Shown: positions 24,808 through 34,735, numbered from the stretch's first letter. The stretch: 64,000 nt of DNA from Flammeovirgaceae bacterium UBA6059 (GCA_002435755.1 DIYH01000004.1:62001-126000), one strand, 5' to 3'. The notes: generated from the sequence alone by a model not told the origin. Numbers and translations are program-made.

Positions 24808-27273
24808 ATGATGCTACTAAAGCTGGCCTTACGGCGACTCATCAAAGACAAGCAATATACCCTGATCAATATTATAGGATTGGCGGTGGCCCTCTGTGCC
24901 TTCCTTACACTGGACATCCACACTCATTTTCAAGAGAGCTTTGACAAGTTTTTTAAAGATGCAGAGCGCATCTATCGTATCAACACCCATTGGATACAGG
25001 AAGGCAGGTCCCAGGGTGAGCGCTCGGGAGCTGTTCCCCCATTCGCCTGGCGTTTGCCTCAGTCCCTACCGGAAATAGAGGAGATCACCCGACTACACAA
25101 TACGGAACCTAAGCGGCAAATTGTATCCTATTCTCCGGTAGGAGGTCAAAGGGTAATGGAGGAAGAGACGTCCGTTTACTATGCCGATTCAAATTTCTTC
25201 AAGGTCTTTGACATTCCATTTCGTTCAGGGGATCCCCATAGTGCACTTAGCCAACCTTATACTGCTATAGTATCGCGCGAGGGCGCCCAACGATACTTTG
25301 GTGATGCCAATCCTATCGGGAAAGCTTTGATGGTCAATGGTGAGCGTGCGATAACTTACACTATCACTGGTGTATATGATGACATACCCGGAAATAGCCA
25401 TCTACCGGATGTGAATTTGCTACTCTCACTATCTACCAAACTCGCAGAGCACCCAGAATGGGACATCAATAATCACTGGTACTGGCAAAGGTTTTTTACA
25501 TATATCAAACTGCGGAAGGGTGCGAACGCCGAGCTATTCAAAACCAAGTTTCAGGCTGTAATGTCCGGTATAAATGAGGATATCTACGTGCCAAGAGCAC
25601 ATAAGATGAAAGCGTCACTCATGTCACTCACTGATATCCATAGTGAGTCAAAGTTAGAGGATGAGTTTAAACCGGCTGGTAATGGCCAAATTACCCAACT
25701 ACTATACTGGGTTGGATGGATCATTGTACTGGTGGCCCTCTTCAATTACGTCAATATGACTACTGCCAAGTCAGTAGAAAGAGCACGTGAGATAGGCATC
25801 AGAAAAGTCCTGGGATCGCAGAAAACCCAACTGACATTCCAACTTCTGACCGAATCGTTTGTACTCGGACTGTTAGTCTTGAGCGTTGGTCTGGCCTTGA
25901 CTTATTTGATCCTACCGTACTTCGACCAGATCACCGATCAACAATTGACAAAGGCTGATTTGCCGATTGAGCAGTTAACAATATCACTTGTTGGCTTCCT
26001 CATACTAATGATCCTGGCCAATCTGTATCCTGCACTTATCATGTCCGCGCTTAAGCCATCGGTTATTCTTAAAAGCAACTATGGCTCTTCAGCAAAGGGA
26101 ACTAACCTCCGCCTTTTACTGGTAACTGCTCAGTTTGCAGTATCTATAATCATCATGTTGGTGACCTCTGCAGCTTACCAGCAAATGAACCAATTACTTG
26201 ACAGAGATATGGGATTCGAGGATGATCAACTGCTCATCATCAAAGCACCGCGGACCAAGACGGACCGATACTACAGTCAGTACGATTACTTCAGAAATGA
26301 GATAAGCGCTAGTAGCAGTATTAAAGCCTTTTCTACCAGTACGTTTGTTCCTGGCTTTGAACAGGTAGGATTCAGAAGCATGAGGTCGCGTCACATGGAC
26401 CAGGCTGCTATCATGAGATTTCACAGGGTGGATTATAATATCATAAATACACTCGGGTTGGAACTATTGGCCGGTAGGGATTTTGATCCTGCTCATCAGA
26501 CTGATCAGTCAGCGGTGATCATTACAGCCTCCGCCCTGTCAGTTTTCGGCTTTGATTCTCCCTCCAGCGCCATAGGAGAGCGACTAAGCTGGTCCAACAA
26601 TGTAGATGAGGACCTGTCTAGTCAAGTGATCGCTGTTATTGGTGACTATCAGCAAAACATTAAGAGCAACGAAAAAATACCTAAGGTGTTTGCCTTTCTG
26701 CGGGGCTATGAGTCTCCCTGGAATGATGAATACTTCCTTGTCAAGTTTGATCAGCAAACCACTGCGAATCAGCACGCTTCCATTCTTACATCAATAGAAT
26801 CATTGTGGTCTGAGCAATTCCCTGATGACCCTTTTGACTACTATTTTATGGATACTCACCTCGAAAGAGTAGTAGCCAATGAAGCCATGACCACTAAACT
26901 GATGGCTGTCTTTGGAATGATAGCTATCGTCATAGCCAACCTTGGGCTTCTAAGCATGATCCTCTTTATAGTCAATCAGCGCATGAGAGAGATCAGCATC
27001 AGAAAAGTACTTGGTGCATCAGTTTTCAATATTGCCAGGCTCATCAACAGAGAGTGCTTGATAACAATTGTTGTAGCCAGCCTTATTGCGCTACCGACGG
27101 GCGCATGGCTAATTGACCATTGGATGCAGCAATATGAAGTAAGGCCTGTAATCCCAATATGGTCGTACGGACTACCAGTTTTGATATTGCTCAGTACAGC
27201 ATTGATCGTATCAGCCAATCATACAATAAAGACTGCACTGCAAAACCCTATTCGTTTTTTGAGAAATGAGTAG
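24808..27273 (+). CDS. FtsX/MacB-type ABC permease without PadR partner
   Basis: 821-aa permease with the same two-half design as the 889-aa protein but without the N-terminal prefix: TM1 at about 18-38, MacB_PCD domain (FKDAERIYRINTHW), FtsX signature ERAREIGIRKVLGSQKTQL near residue 320, second periplasmic part, and a C-terminal repeat RMREISIRKVLGASVFNI. It starts at ATGATG with no ATPase gene nearby. It is divergent from the LytTR/LytS pair across 220 bp, which in Bacteroidota often means the two-component system regulates the transporter. Substrate unknown. Confidence 0.9.
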   Translation: MMLLKLALRRLIKDKQYTLINIIGLAVALCAFLTLDIHTHFQESFDKFFKDAERIYRINTHWIQEGRSQGERSGAVPPFAWRLPQSLPEIEEITRLHNTEPKRQIVSYSPVGGQRVMEEETSVYYADSNFFKVFDIPFRSGDPHSALSQPYTAIVSREGAQRYFGDANPIGKALMVNGERAITYTITGVYDDIPGNSHLPDVNLLLSLSTKLAEHPEWDINNHWYWQRFFTYIKLRKGANAELFKTKFQAVMSGINEDIYVPRAHKMKASLMSLTDIHSESKLEDEFKPAGNGQITQLLYWVGWIIVLVALFNYVNMTTAKSVERAREIGIRKVLGSQKTQLTFQLLTESFVLGLLVLSVGLALTYLILPYFDQITDQQLTKADLPIEQLTISLVGFLILMILANLYPALIMSALKPSVILKSNYGSSAKGTNLRLLLVTAQFAVSIIIMLVTSAAYQQMNQLLDRDMGFEDDQLLIIKAPRTKTDRYYSQYDYFRNEISASSSIKAFSTSTFVPGFEQVGFRSMRSRHMDQAAIMRFHRVDYNIINTLGLELLAGRDFDPAHQTDQSAVIITASALSVFGFDSPSSAIGERLSWSNNVDEDLSSQVIAVIGDYQQNIKSNEKIPKVFAFLRGYESPWNDEYFLVKFDQQTTANQHASILTSIESLWSEQFPDDPFDYYFMDTHLERVVANEAMTTKLMAVFGMIAIVIANLGLLSMILFIVNQRMREISIRKVLGASVFNIARLINRECLITIVVASLIALPTGAWLIDHWMQQYEVRPVIPIWSYGLPVLILLSTALIVSANHTIKTALQNPIRFLRNE

Positions 27274-27276
27274 CAG

Positions 27277-27822
27277 CTAGATAAAAAACCTATTCTCGTA
27301 TTGGTCTAGCTCTACATCATAGTCCTGACTCACTTTCTCAAAGATGTCTCGGGCTAGCTCCTCCCCTTTGTACACATGAAGGTCTATCTTTCCAAACACT
27401 GGATAAAGCTTGTCATGTGGATATAAGATGCTATTATCCCTAGACCGATGCTGGTAGCCACAGAGGTACAAGTCATGGTCCTGAAGCTTAATCCGATAAC
27501 CACACAAGTGCTCTGCACTTTTGATCACATCGAAAAGTTCCTTGACAGGGTAGTTTTTGATGTTCTGATAGTTGAGCTTGACTCGCTCAATTTCACCACC
27601 ATGATAGGGCTGATCCACAAAGATCAGGTCGAAATTTTTAATGTAGGCACTCAAAATTAATCCTTCATCAATGATGATCATAGGATTTTGCCGCTCTCCC
27701 TTCAATTGTATTGGGATACCTCTCTTCTCAAAAAACTCAACGATACGCCCGTTCCTCTTCTCTGTAAACTCTCGTTCATCGATCTTACGGCCATCGTTAA
27801 ATTCTATTATCCTGTCGCTCAT
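27277..27822 (-). CDS. Hypothetical protein
   Basis: 181-aa cytoplasmic-type protein with no signal peptide or TM helix and no family I recognise. It is rich in charged residues, with segments FFEKRGIPIQLKGERQNP, FDLIFVDQPYHGGEIERV, HLCGYRIKLQDHDLYLCGY (a CGY-x12-CGY pair) and DLHVYKGEELARDIFEKV at the C-terminus. The ATG at 27822 is the only convenient start. The CGY pair could bind metal, which is an inference only. Convergent with the permease gene (3 bp apart) and separated from the decarboxylase operon by about 100 bp. Confidence 0.7.
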   Translation of the reverse strand: MSDRIIEFNDGRKIDEREFTEKRNGRIVEFFEKRGIPIQLKGERQNPMIIIDEGLILSAYIKNFDLIFVDQPYHGGEIERVKLNYQNIKNYPVKELFDVIKSAEHLCGYRIKLQDHDLYLCGYQHRSRDNSILYPHDKLYPVFGKIDLHVYKGEELARDIFEKVSQDYDVELDQYENRFFI

Positions 27823-27925
27823 TTAGCTAGGTTTAGTCGGAATAAATCGTACCAATAACAGTTATCTCACCCCTGTTACCTAAATGTTAACTCGTTAGCA
27901 GGGTTGAAGATAGGTATTTTATTGA

Positions 27926-29116
27926 CTACCCCAAAAAAGAGATCAAAACACCTGCTGCTACAGCAGAGCCGATCACCCCGGAGATATTGCTTGCCATGGC
28001 GTATTGTAACAAATGATTGCTTGGATCATATTTTAGAGCAATGTCATTCGCCACCCGGCTCGCCATAGGCACGGCACTGAGTCCTGTGGCACCTATCAGC
28101 GGATTGATCTTTTTCCTAGCAAAGATGTTGTAGATCTTAACAGCGAATATTCCTCCCGCTATGGAGATAGCGAAAGCGACAAACCCTCCAACAATGATCA
28201 ATATCGTCTGTATGTTAAGAAAGGCATAAGCAGTCATCGTTCCCCCAACTGCCAATCCCAGGAAAATGGTAGCTGTATTAAGGATCGTATCAGACGCTGC
28301 TTTTGAAAGTCGTCCCGTGGTTACTCCTATTTCCTTCACAAGGTTACCAAACATGAGCAAACCTAGTAGCGGGACTGAAGATGGCACCAATATCGCGACC
28401 ATGCTACCCACCGCTATCGGAAACATTATTTTGAGTGTCTGCAAATTCTTGATCGGTCGCTTATTCGGATACAACTTGTCCATTTGCTTCATATTGATCT
28501 TCAGCTCCGACTCAGTCATTGTAAAGCGCACCACAAGAGGAATGATAACCGGCACCAAAGCCATATACGAATAGGCTGCTATCGCAATGGGTCCGAGTAA
28601 ATGTGGGGCAAGTTTGATGGTAGTATAAATGGCTGTAGGTCCATCTGCCCCTCCTATGATCCCCAATGCCGCAGCTTCCTTCATCGTAAAGCCAATGGCT
28701 ACTGCGGAGATAAGCACGGTGAAAATCCCTATTTGTGCCGCAGCACCAAAAAAGGCTAATCTCAGGTTTCTAAGCATGGGTCCAAAATCGGTAAGGGCAC
28801 CAACTCCCATGAAAATGATCGGCGGCAAAAACCCTGTCTTTATCAAAGCATAATAGACGAAGTTCATGATGCCGTGCTCTCTGGCAATTTCCAGCAGCTG
28901 CATTTGGTCTGGCACCTTGACAACACCCATTTGGCCTCCCGGGAAATTGGCAAGTAGTATGCCAAATGCAATCGGCACCAAGAGTAGCGGCTCGTATTGT
29001 TTTCTAATTCCCAGGTAGAGTAAAAAGCAGCCAACCAGTAGCATTAGTAGGGATACGGGCTCGCTGATCAATTCACCGATGGCTGTCATCTCATACAGCT
29101 TCCTCAGTAGTTCCAT
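27926..29116 (-). CDS. oadB: Na+-translocating decarboxylase beta subunit
   Basis: 396-aa polytopic membrane subunit of the sodium ion-translocating biotin-dependent decarboxylases (OadB/MmdB/GcdB). It has about ten hydrophobic segments and the family motifs GALTDFGPMLRN and IIGGADGPTAIYTTIKL (the Na+-site loop), plus GLSAVPMASRVAND near the C-terminus with the second ion-site region. It couples decarboxylation of carboxybiotin on the alpha subunit to Na+ export. Last gene of the gamma-alpha-beta operon, 15 bp after alpha. Confidence 0.93.
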   Translation of the reverse strand: MELLRKLYEMTAIGELISEPVSLLMLLVGCFLLYLGIRKQYEPLLLVPIAFGILLANFPGGQMGVVKVPDQMQLLEIAREHGIMNFVYYALIKTGFLPPIIFMGVGALTDFGPMLRNLRLAFFGAAAQIGIFTVLISAVAIGFTMKEAAALGIIGGADGPTAIYTTIKLAPHLLGPIAIAAYSYMALVPVIIPLVVRFTMTESELKINMKQMDKLYPNKRPIKNLQTLKIMFPIAVGSMVAILVPSSVPLLGLLMFGNLVKEIGVTTGRLSKAASDTILNTATIFLGLAVGGTMTAYAFLNIQTILIIVGGFVAFAISIAGGIFAVKIYNIFARKKINPLIGATGLSAVPMASRVANDIALKYDPSNHLLQYAMASNISGVIGSAVAAGVLISFLG

Positions 29117-29131
29117 GATCTGGGTTTCAGT

Positions 29132-31027
29132 TTATTGGACCTTGAAAAGCACATCATCGTCAAGGACTTCTTCTCCGTCGGAGAAGCACACTTCGGCGAT
29201 AATACCAGATTGGTCAGACTTGACGGCATTGACCACTTTCATCGACTCGATGTAACAGACTATATCACCCACTTTGATCTCATCCCCTATTTTTTTGGCT
29301 TGTTCACCACCATCTTTGGTAAAGAAGACTTTACCCTCGAGCGGGGCAAGAATTTCTTTTAGATCACCAGTGACTGCTACACTAGATCCTTCTGTGCTAG
29401 TACTGCCATTGCTAGATGGGGCTGGTGCAACTGAGGCAGCTTCTTCACCATAGGAGATATGTACCTTAAATTGCTCTCCGTTCACATCGATATTGAGCGA
29501 TTTTGGCTGAGAAGTCGGTATAGAAACGGGGGCAGCCTGTTTTTCGCTTCCAGAAGGAGTTGCGGTAGCTGTCTTTTTCTTTGCCAGGTCAGCCTCAAAG
29601 TTGCTTTTAGCCTTGCCAGATTTATAATCTAGGTATTGAGTAGTGTGCATTGCGTACTCAAGAAGCTCTTCATCATCCTGACCGGTATCCCAACCTTTCT
29701 CTTCCATCTCCTTACGCATGCTGTCAAGCGCATCCGGGTACAGATCCTGGGGATCTCCTTCAAAAAACTCTCTGCTCTGGTCTTTAGCCAGATTAACGAT
29801 CTCTGCAGAGAGCTTACCAGGTACACGACCGGACTTGCCGAGCATCATATCCCAGGTATTATCATCAAGTAGTGACCACCGATCTTTTCCCTTCATCATC
29901 TGCATCACATTAACAAGAGCGGCATTTTTCACATATTGGCTATAAGGTGTAACCAATGGTGGATAACCCATCATTGGCCAGATTTCTTCCACTTCATCGA
30001 ACAAGGCGATGAGTAATTCATCTTGAGTGACGGCCGGCTTATTGTTCTTTGCCATCCACTTGTTCAAACTCGCAAGATTATTTTCCAAATCGGCCATAAG
30101 CGAACCCATCATTCCTCCTGGCAAACCAGGAGCAATGAGCAGTGAGTTCATCAGTCGGTTTCTAGGGTTGATATAGTATCCTAAAAAGTCATCAATAAAC
30201 TCTTGAGTTAACGACCTCACCTCCATGTAGGCTTTCATGTTAATGTCAGGTACAGAGTAACCTGCATCTCTGAGCATCTCATGAACAGTCAGCAGATCTG
30301 CATGACCAGTACCCCATGAAAGTGGCTCCATGCCTACATCGATGATATCAGCTCCGTTGCGGGCTGCCTCCAACGCTGATGCTACAGAGAAACCAGGCCC
30401 TGAGTGACCGTGATACTGTACAAGCATGTCCTTGTTAATGGCTTTCACTCCTGCGACAATCTTACCAATCGAAACCGGGCGACCAATACCTGCCATATCT
30501 TTGATCGCAATCTCCTGTGCTCCCATATCGATCAATTCTCCAGCCATACGCACAAAGTAATCGACATCATGGATCTTGGAGTAGGTAATGCATAGTGCTC
30601 CTTGCGCGATCATACCTCCTTCCTTAGCATAATCGATAGATAGCTTAAGATTGCGTGTATCGTTCAGGCCGTCAAAAGAGCGGGAGATATCTGTCCCCTG
30701 TAGCTTCTTTACCTTGAACATGAGTTTTCGCACATCCTTCGGCACAGGAAACATTCTCAAACCATTTAGTCCCCTCTCCAACATCTGGGTTTGAATCCCG
30801 GCATCATTAAAGGGCTGGGTCCACTCCCGCACGGATTTGTTTGGATTTTCTCCATAGAGAAGGTTGATCTGCTCAAAACCTCCGCCATTTGTTTCTACCC
30901 TGCTCCAGCAGCCCATATCTACGATAGGTTGGGCCACTCTCTTCAACTGGTCTACACGCGGCATATACTTGCCAGACGACTGCCACATGTCACGGTATAC
31001 CAGACAAAGTCCAATTTCTTTTCCCAT
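29132..31027 (-). CDS. oadA: Decarboxylase alpha subunit, carboxyltransferase plus biotin domain
   Basis: 631-aa alpha subunit of a Na+-pumping decarboxylase. The N-terminal DRE-TIM barrel has RDMWQS at the metal-binding start (classical OadA has RDAHQS), VETNGGGFEQINLLYGE, LERGLNGLRMFPVP, the carboxylated-Lys segment IAIKDMAGI and VQYHGHSGPG with the two metal His. After a linker rich in A, P, S and T (about residues 480-550) a biotinyl domain ends with CYIESMKVVNAV, whose Lys is the biotin site. The RDMWQS form seems typical of Bacteroidota homologues, normally annotated as oxaloacetate decarboxylase; substrate (oxaloacetate versus a CoA ester) cannot be settled by sequence reading. Confidence 0.9.
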   Translation of the reverse strand: MGKEIGLCLVYRDMWQSSGKYMPRVDQLKRVAQPIVDMGCWSRVETNGGGFEQINLLYGENPNKSVREWTQPFNDAGIQTQMLERGLNGLRMFPVPKDVRKLMFKVKKLQGTDISRSFDGLNDTRNLKLSIDYAKEGGMIAQGALCITYSKIHDVDYFVRMAGELIDMGAQEIAIKDMAGIGRPVSIGKIVAGVKAINKDMLVQYHGHSGPGFSVASALEAARNGADIIDVGMEPLSWGTGHADLLTVHEMLRDAGYSVPDINMKAYMEVRSLTQEFIDDFLGYYINPRNRLMNSLLIAPGLPGGMMGSLMADLENNLASLNKWMAKNNKPAVTQDELLIALFDEVEEIWPMMGYPPLVTPYSQYVKNAALVNVMQMMKGKDRWSLLDDNTWDMMLGKSGRVPGKLSAEIVNLAKDQSREFFEGDPQDLYPDALDSMRKEMEEKGWDTGQDDEELLEYAMHTTQYLDYKSGKAKSNFEADLAKKKTATATPSGSEKQAAPVSIPTSQPKSLNIDVNGEQFKVHISYGEEAASVAPAPSSNGSTSTEGSSVAVTGDLKEILAPLEGKVFFTKDGGEQAKKIGDEIKVGDIVCYIESMKVVNAVKSDQSGIIAEVCFSDGEEVLDDDVLFKVQ

Positions 31028-31031
31028 TGTA

Positions 31032-31295
31032 CTACTTATCTATCTTTTCGATTTTAGTAATGACTCCCTTGCCGTAGGTCACATGATCTACGGCTGCCGT
31101 AATAGCTGCTACTTTCTTAGGATCTACTCCCAGTGAAGGCCTTGTGGAAATGGCTAATTCCTTACTTTCTTCTGGTAGACTGTTAACTACTCTTATCAGC
31201 AGCTTGCCAACACCTACAACGACGGTAAGCACGACAAACACTGTGATCATACCTATACCCAGAAGACTTAATGCAGTTGAAAATTCTGAAGTCAT
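31032..31295 (-). CDS. oadG: Decarboxylase gamma subunit (OadG-like)
   Basis: 87-aa small subunit: one N-terminal TM helix (ALSLLGIGMITVFVVLTVVV), then a basic and acidic tail ending in GKGVITKIEKIDK. OadG-type subunits anchor the complex and help assemble alpha with beta. The gene is 4 bp upstream of alpha on the same strand, so identification rests on size, topology and position as well as on the family pattern. Confidence 0.85.
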   Translation of the reverse strand: MTSEFSTALSLLGIGMITVFVVLTVVVGVGKLLIRVVNSLPEESKELAISTRPSLGVDPKKVAAITAAVDHVTYGKGVITKIEKIDK

Positions 31296-31448
31296 TCATT
31301 AGAAGTGAGCTTCAAAAGTTATCAAAATTACTTGAATAAGGAAGTAGAAACGTATGACGCACGTCAGCATGGTGTGGTAGGGCCTTGATAGATGATAGGC
31401 GGTCTCTTAAAAAATGGCTAATCTTGTGCCTCGTTTCAAAGAGCCTCC

Positions 31449-32615
31449 ATGAATCTTATTGAAGTAGTTAGCGCTAATCACGAACGCAAGTTTATCGAGC
31501 TACCCGTCCGTCTTTACCAAGATCAGCCTATGTGGATCCGCCCACTGGACAAGGATGTACGTGCGGTCTTTGATCCAGGGAAGAATAAAACTTTTAAGCA
31601 TGGAGAGGTCTGTCGCTGGCTTCTTGAGAACAATGAAGGAGAGATCATAGGAAGGATCGCTGCTTTCGTCAACAAAAAAACAGCTGAAAAAGACAACAAA
31701 CAGCCTACAGGAGGTTGTGGTTTTTTTGAATGCATCAATGATCAGTCAGCAGCTAATTTGCTCTTCGATCAAGCAAGAGGTTGGCTGAAAGAACGAGATA
31801 TGGAAGCCATGGACGGGCCAATTAACTTTGGAGATAGAGATCGCTGGTGGGGATGTCTCGTAGATGGTTTTGATATCGAACCCAACTATCAGTGTAATTA
31901 CAACTTTCCGTACTATTGTGAACTATTTGAAGGCTATGGATTTGAGACATACTTCAAGCAATTTACTTTCATCCGTAACACTTTCGATCCGTTCCACCCC
32001 AGGATCATGCAGAAGTCCGAAATCCTAAACAAGGATCCTGACTACCACTTCGAGCACCTCAAACTAAAAAATCTATCAAAGTACACAGAGGACTTCAGGC
32101 TGGTTTATAACAAGGCATGGGCGAATCATGATGGCGTACCCGAAATGTCCCAAGAACAGTCCAAGGCTATCATGAAGTCAATGAAACCGATCATCGATGA
32201 GAAGATCATCTGGTTTGCCTATTACAAAAATGACCCGGTGGCATTCTACATCAACTTACCAGAAGTAAATCAGATATTTAAATATGTAAATGGTCAGCTG
32301 GACTGGATCGGAAAGCTGAAGTTTGTCTGGCACAAATGGCGCAAAACCAATAAGAAGATGCTCGGCCTGGTCTTCGGAGTAGCACCAGAGCACCAGGGCA
32401 AAGGTCTGGATGGTGCACTGGTGATGGCTACCGCCCAAATGGTACAAAAGGACTACAAACGTTATCCCAAGCTAGAAATGAATTGGATTGGTGATTTTAA
32501 TAGAAAAATGATCCTGGTAGTGAAACAAGTCGGTGGTGAGATTGGTAAAACCCACCATACCTATCGTTATCTTTTCGATAGAAGCATTCCGTTTGAGCGA
32601 ATGCCGATAAAATAG
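31449..32615 (+). CDS. GNAT-like acyltransferase fold protein
   Basis: 388-aa protein of a conserved Bacteroidota group with a GNAT-like fold. N-terminal segment FIELPVRLYQDQPMWIRPL followed by EGEIIGRIAAFVNKK resembles a first GNAT half. The strongest acetyl-CoA-binding pattern is in the second half: GLVFGVAPEHQGKGLDGALVM, with the V-x-P-x-x-Q-G-K-G P-loop-like motif. The middle has a conserved DRDRWWG and many aromatic residues. Substrate is unknown. Transcribed with the next gene, 6 bp away. Confidence 0.75.
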   Translation: MNLIEVVSANHERKFIELPVRLYQDQPMWIRPLDKDVRAVFDPGKNKTFKHGEVCRWLLENNEGEIIGRIAAFVNKKTAEKDNKQPTGGCGFFECINDQSAANLLFDQARGWLKERDMEAMDGPINFGDRDRWWGCLVDGFDIEPNYQCNYNFPYYCELFEGYGFETYFKQFTFIRNTFDPFHPRIMQKSEILNKDPDYHFEHLKLKNLSKYTEDFRLVYNKAWANHDGVPEMSQEQSKAIMKSMKPIIDEKIIWFAYYKNDPVAFYINLPEVNQIFKYVNGQLDWIGKLKFVWHKWRKTNKKMLGLVFGVAPEHQGKGLDGALVMATAQMVQKDYKRYPKLEMNWIGDFNRKMILVVKQVGGEIGKTHHTYRYLFDRSIPFERMPIK

Positions 32616-32621
32616 TTAGCT

Positions 32622-33293
32622 ATGAGTCTTAAAATAATCATTACAGGGGCCTCCGGTATGGTAGGAAAAGGGGTGCTACTCGAATGCCTCGATCATCCAG
32701 AGGTATCCAAGGTACTTTCTATTGGACGAACTCCTCTCGAAATAGATCATGCCAAGCTGCAAGAGTTGATCATCACTGATTTTCTGGACTATTCTACGGT
32801 AGCCGATCAACTTAAGGCCTATGATGCCTGCTATCTCTGTATGGGGGTAAGTGCCGGTGGTCTTTCCGAAGAAAAGTATAAGGTCCTAACATACGACTAT
32901 ACTATGGCATTAGCCAAAGCATTACTTCAACTTAATCCTGGTATGACCTGTACCTATGTATCTGGTGAGGGCACTGACTCTACTGAGAAGGGACGTACCA
33001 TGTGGGCACGTGTCAAAGGCAAAACTGAAAATGATCTACTGGATCTTGGATTCAAAAGAGCGTTCATGTTCAGACCAGGTATTATCATTCCCTTACGTGG
33101 GATTAAGTCAAAGACCAAGCTATACCAATTCTTCTATGATTACTTCATGTGGTTGGCCAAGCTTATGAAGGTACTATCTCCTAATAGTGTGGTGAACACT
33201 ACTCAGATAGGCCTGGCAATGATCAATGTGACAAAAAGAAGCTTTGAAAACACCATTCTGAGACCAAGAGATATCATTTCACTAAGCGACTAA
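32622..33293 (+). CDS. NAD(P)-binding Rossmann-fold epimerase-like protein
   Basis: 223-aa protein with an N-terminal Rossmann motif GASGMVGKGVLLECL (atypical SDR, NmrA/HTATIP2-like). Further features are YLCMGVSAGGLSEEKY, CTYVSGEGTDST and RPGIIIPLRGIKS. Proteins of this type are annotated as NAD-dependent epimerase/dehydratase, but the YxxxK motif is absent, so a sensor or noncanonical oxidoreductase role is possible. Its stop overlaps the convergent transporter gene by 4 bp. Confidence 0.82.
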   Translation: MSLKIIITGASGMVGKGVLLECLDHPEVSKVLSIGRTPLEIDHAKLQELIITDFLDYSTVADQLKAYDACYLCMGVSAGGLSEEKYKVLTYDYTMALAKALLQLNPGMTCTYVSGEGTDSTEKGRTMWARVKGKTENDLLDLGFKRAFMFRPGIIIPLRGIKSKTKLYQFFYDYFMWLAKLMKVLSPNSVVNTTQIGLAMINVTKRSFENTILRPRDIISLSD

Positions 33294-34735
33294 GCCAGGT
33301 CCCAAATCACTTCTATCAAGAAATAGCTGACCAGGGTGATGAGAATGATGGACAGGATATTGAGCCAGAAGCCAGCCTTCATCATATCCGGAATTCGCAA
33401 TACGCCTGCTCCGAAAACTACAGCATTAGGTGGCGTAGCGACAGGTAGCATAAAGGCACATGAAGCGGCCAAAGTCGCGGGTACCATAAGTATCAGTGGA
33501 TGAACACCAAAAGAGTTGGCCATAGGTGCCAGTATTGGAAGTATCATCGCCGTGGTGGCCAGGTTAGAAGTGATTTCTGTTAGGTAGTTCATCGCTATCA
33601 CAATGATCAAAATGATAGCCCATGTAGGAAATCCATCAATCACATTGAGCTGCCTTCCAAGATACTCTGCCAAGCCACTCGATTGAAAGCCTTGGGCGAT
33701 TGCCATGCCTCCACCAAATAGAATGATAATACCCCAGGGTATTTTAACTGCATCTTCCCAATTGATCAAGGGTTTACGTTCAACAGAGGATGGGATCAAG
33801 AATAGCACCAATGCCCCAAAAAGCGCAATCACAGTATCATCAACACCCGGCAAATATGGTGTGATAAGGTAGCTTCGACTGATCCAGGCAATGGCTGTGA
33901 CTACAAATACCATCAGTATTCTTTTTTCCTCAAAACCCAACTTTCCCAATGCTCGCAATTGATCCTTAATCTCGGTCAAGCCTCCGGGAAAAGACCTATT
34001 CGTAATCTTGAAAGCACTTCTGGTAAGAAAGAACCAGCAGATCGTCAACAGTGTGAATGAGACTGGTAAGCCAATTTTCAACCAATCCAGAAAAGTGATC
34101 TCCGTACCATACATCTCGGTGAAAATACCAGCCAATACCAGATTGGGCGGAGTACCAATCAAAGTACCAATACCTCCAATAGAAGCGCTATAAGCAATCG
34201 CCAATAACAAGGCTTTTCCGAAGCGATCAGCCTCTTCTACAGTGGAACCCCTATGCTCCCTAAATGTCGATATGATTGCCATTGCGATAGGAAGCATCAT
34301 CACGGCGGTGGCAGTATTGGATATCCACATGGAGAGGAAAGCAGTGGCGATCATAAAACCAAGAATGATGTTGCTCAACTTTGAGCCTACCGTGTTGATC
34401 ACTGATAGGGCGATACGGCGGTGGAGATTGTACTTTTCTATCGCTATCGCAATGATGAAACCACCCATGTACAAGAAAACATACCTGTGCCCATACGCAG
34501 CAGTAGTCGCTTTTACGGTCAGCCCCTCTGTCAATGGAAAGAGAATAATGGGTAATAAGGCTGTAGCTGCAATTGGTATCACCTCTGTAACCCACCAGAT
34601 ACCTATCCAAACGGTAGCAGCGAGCACGGCATTGGCTGCTGGTGGCATTCCATCCGGCTTAAAAAGCAATAGGATCAACAGAAAAGAGACTGGCCCAGCA
34701 ATCAGGCCGATTAATTTAGAAGGTGTCTGCTTCAT
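33290..34735 (-). CDS. DASS/SLC13-family Na+/dicarboxylate symporter
   Basis: 481-aa polytopic transporter; start taken at ATG 34735, because the upstream in-frame codon at 34756 is TTG. It has 11-12 hydrophobic helices with the two SNT-type signatures of the divalent anion:Na+ symporter family: MWISNTATAVMMLPIAMAI near residue 140 and TEITSNLATTAMILPILAP near residue 385. It also has EVIPIAATALLPIILFPL near the N-terminus. Expected to import succinate, malate or related di/tricarboxylates with Na+, which fits the nearby Na+-exporting decarboxylase. Divergent from the tetR gene at 34891. Confidence 0.9.
   Translation of the reverse strand: MKQTPSKLIGLIAGPVSFLLILLLFKPDGMPPAANAVLAATVWIGIWWVTEVIPIAATALLPIILFPLTEGLTVKATTAAYGHRYVFLYMGGFIIAIAIEKYNLHRRIALSVINTVGSKLSNIILGFMIATAFLSMWISNTATAVMMLPIAMAIISTFREHRGSTVEEADRFGKALLLAIAYSASIGGIGTLIGTPPNLVLAGIFTEMYGTEITFLDWLKIGLPVSFTLLTICWFFLTRSAFKITNRSFPGGLTEIKDQLRALGKLGFEEKRILMVFVVTAIAWISRSYLITPYLPGVDDTVIALFGALVLFLIPSSVERKPLINWEDAVKIPWGIIILFGGGMAIAQGFQSSGLAEYLGRQLNVIDGFPTWAIILIIVIAMNYLTEITSNLATTAMILPILAPMANSFGVHPLILMVPATLAASCAFMLPVATPPNAVVFGAGVLRIPDMMKAGFWLNILSIILITLVSYFLIEVIWDLA

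Noticed and set aside
24747..24944. Plus-strand frame overlapping the permease start
   Set aside because: It overlaps the N-terminus of the FtsX-type permease in another frame, and its protein has no recognisable features; the permease frame is clear.
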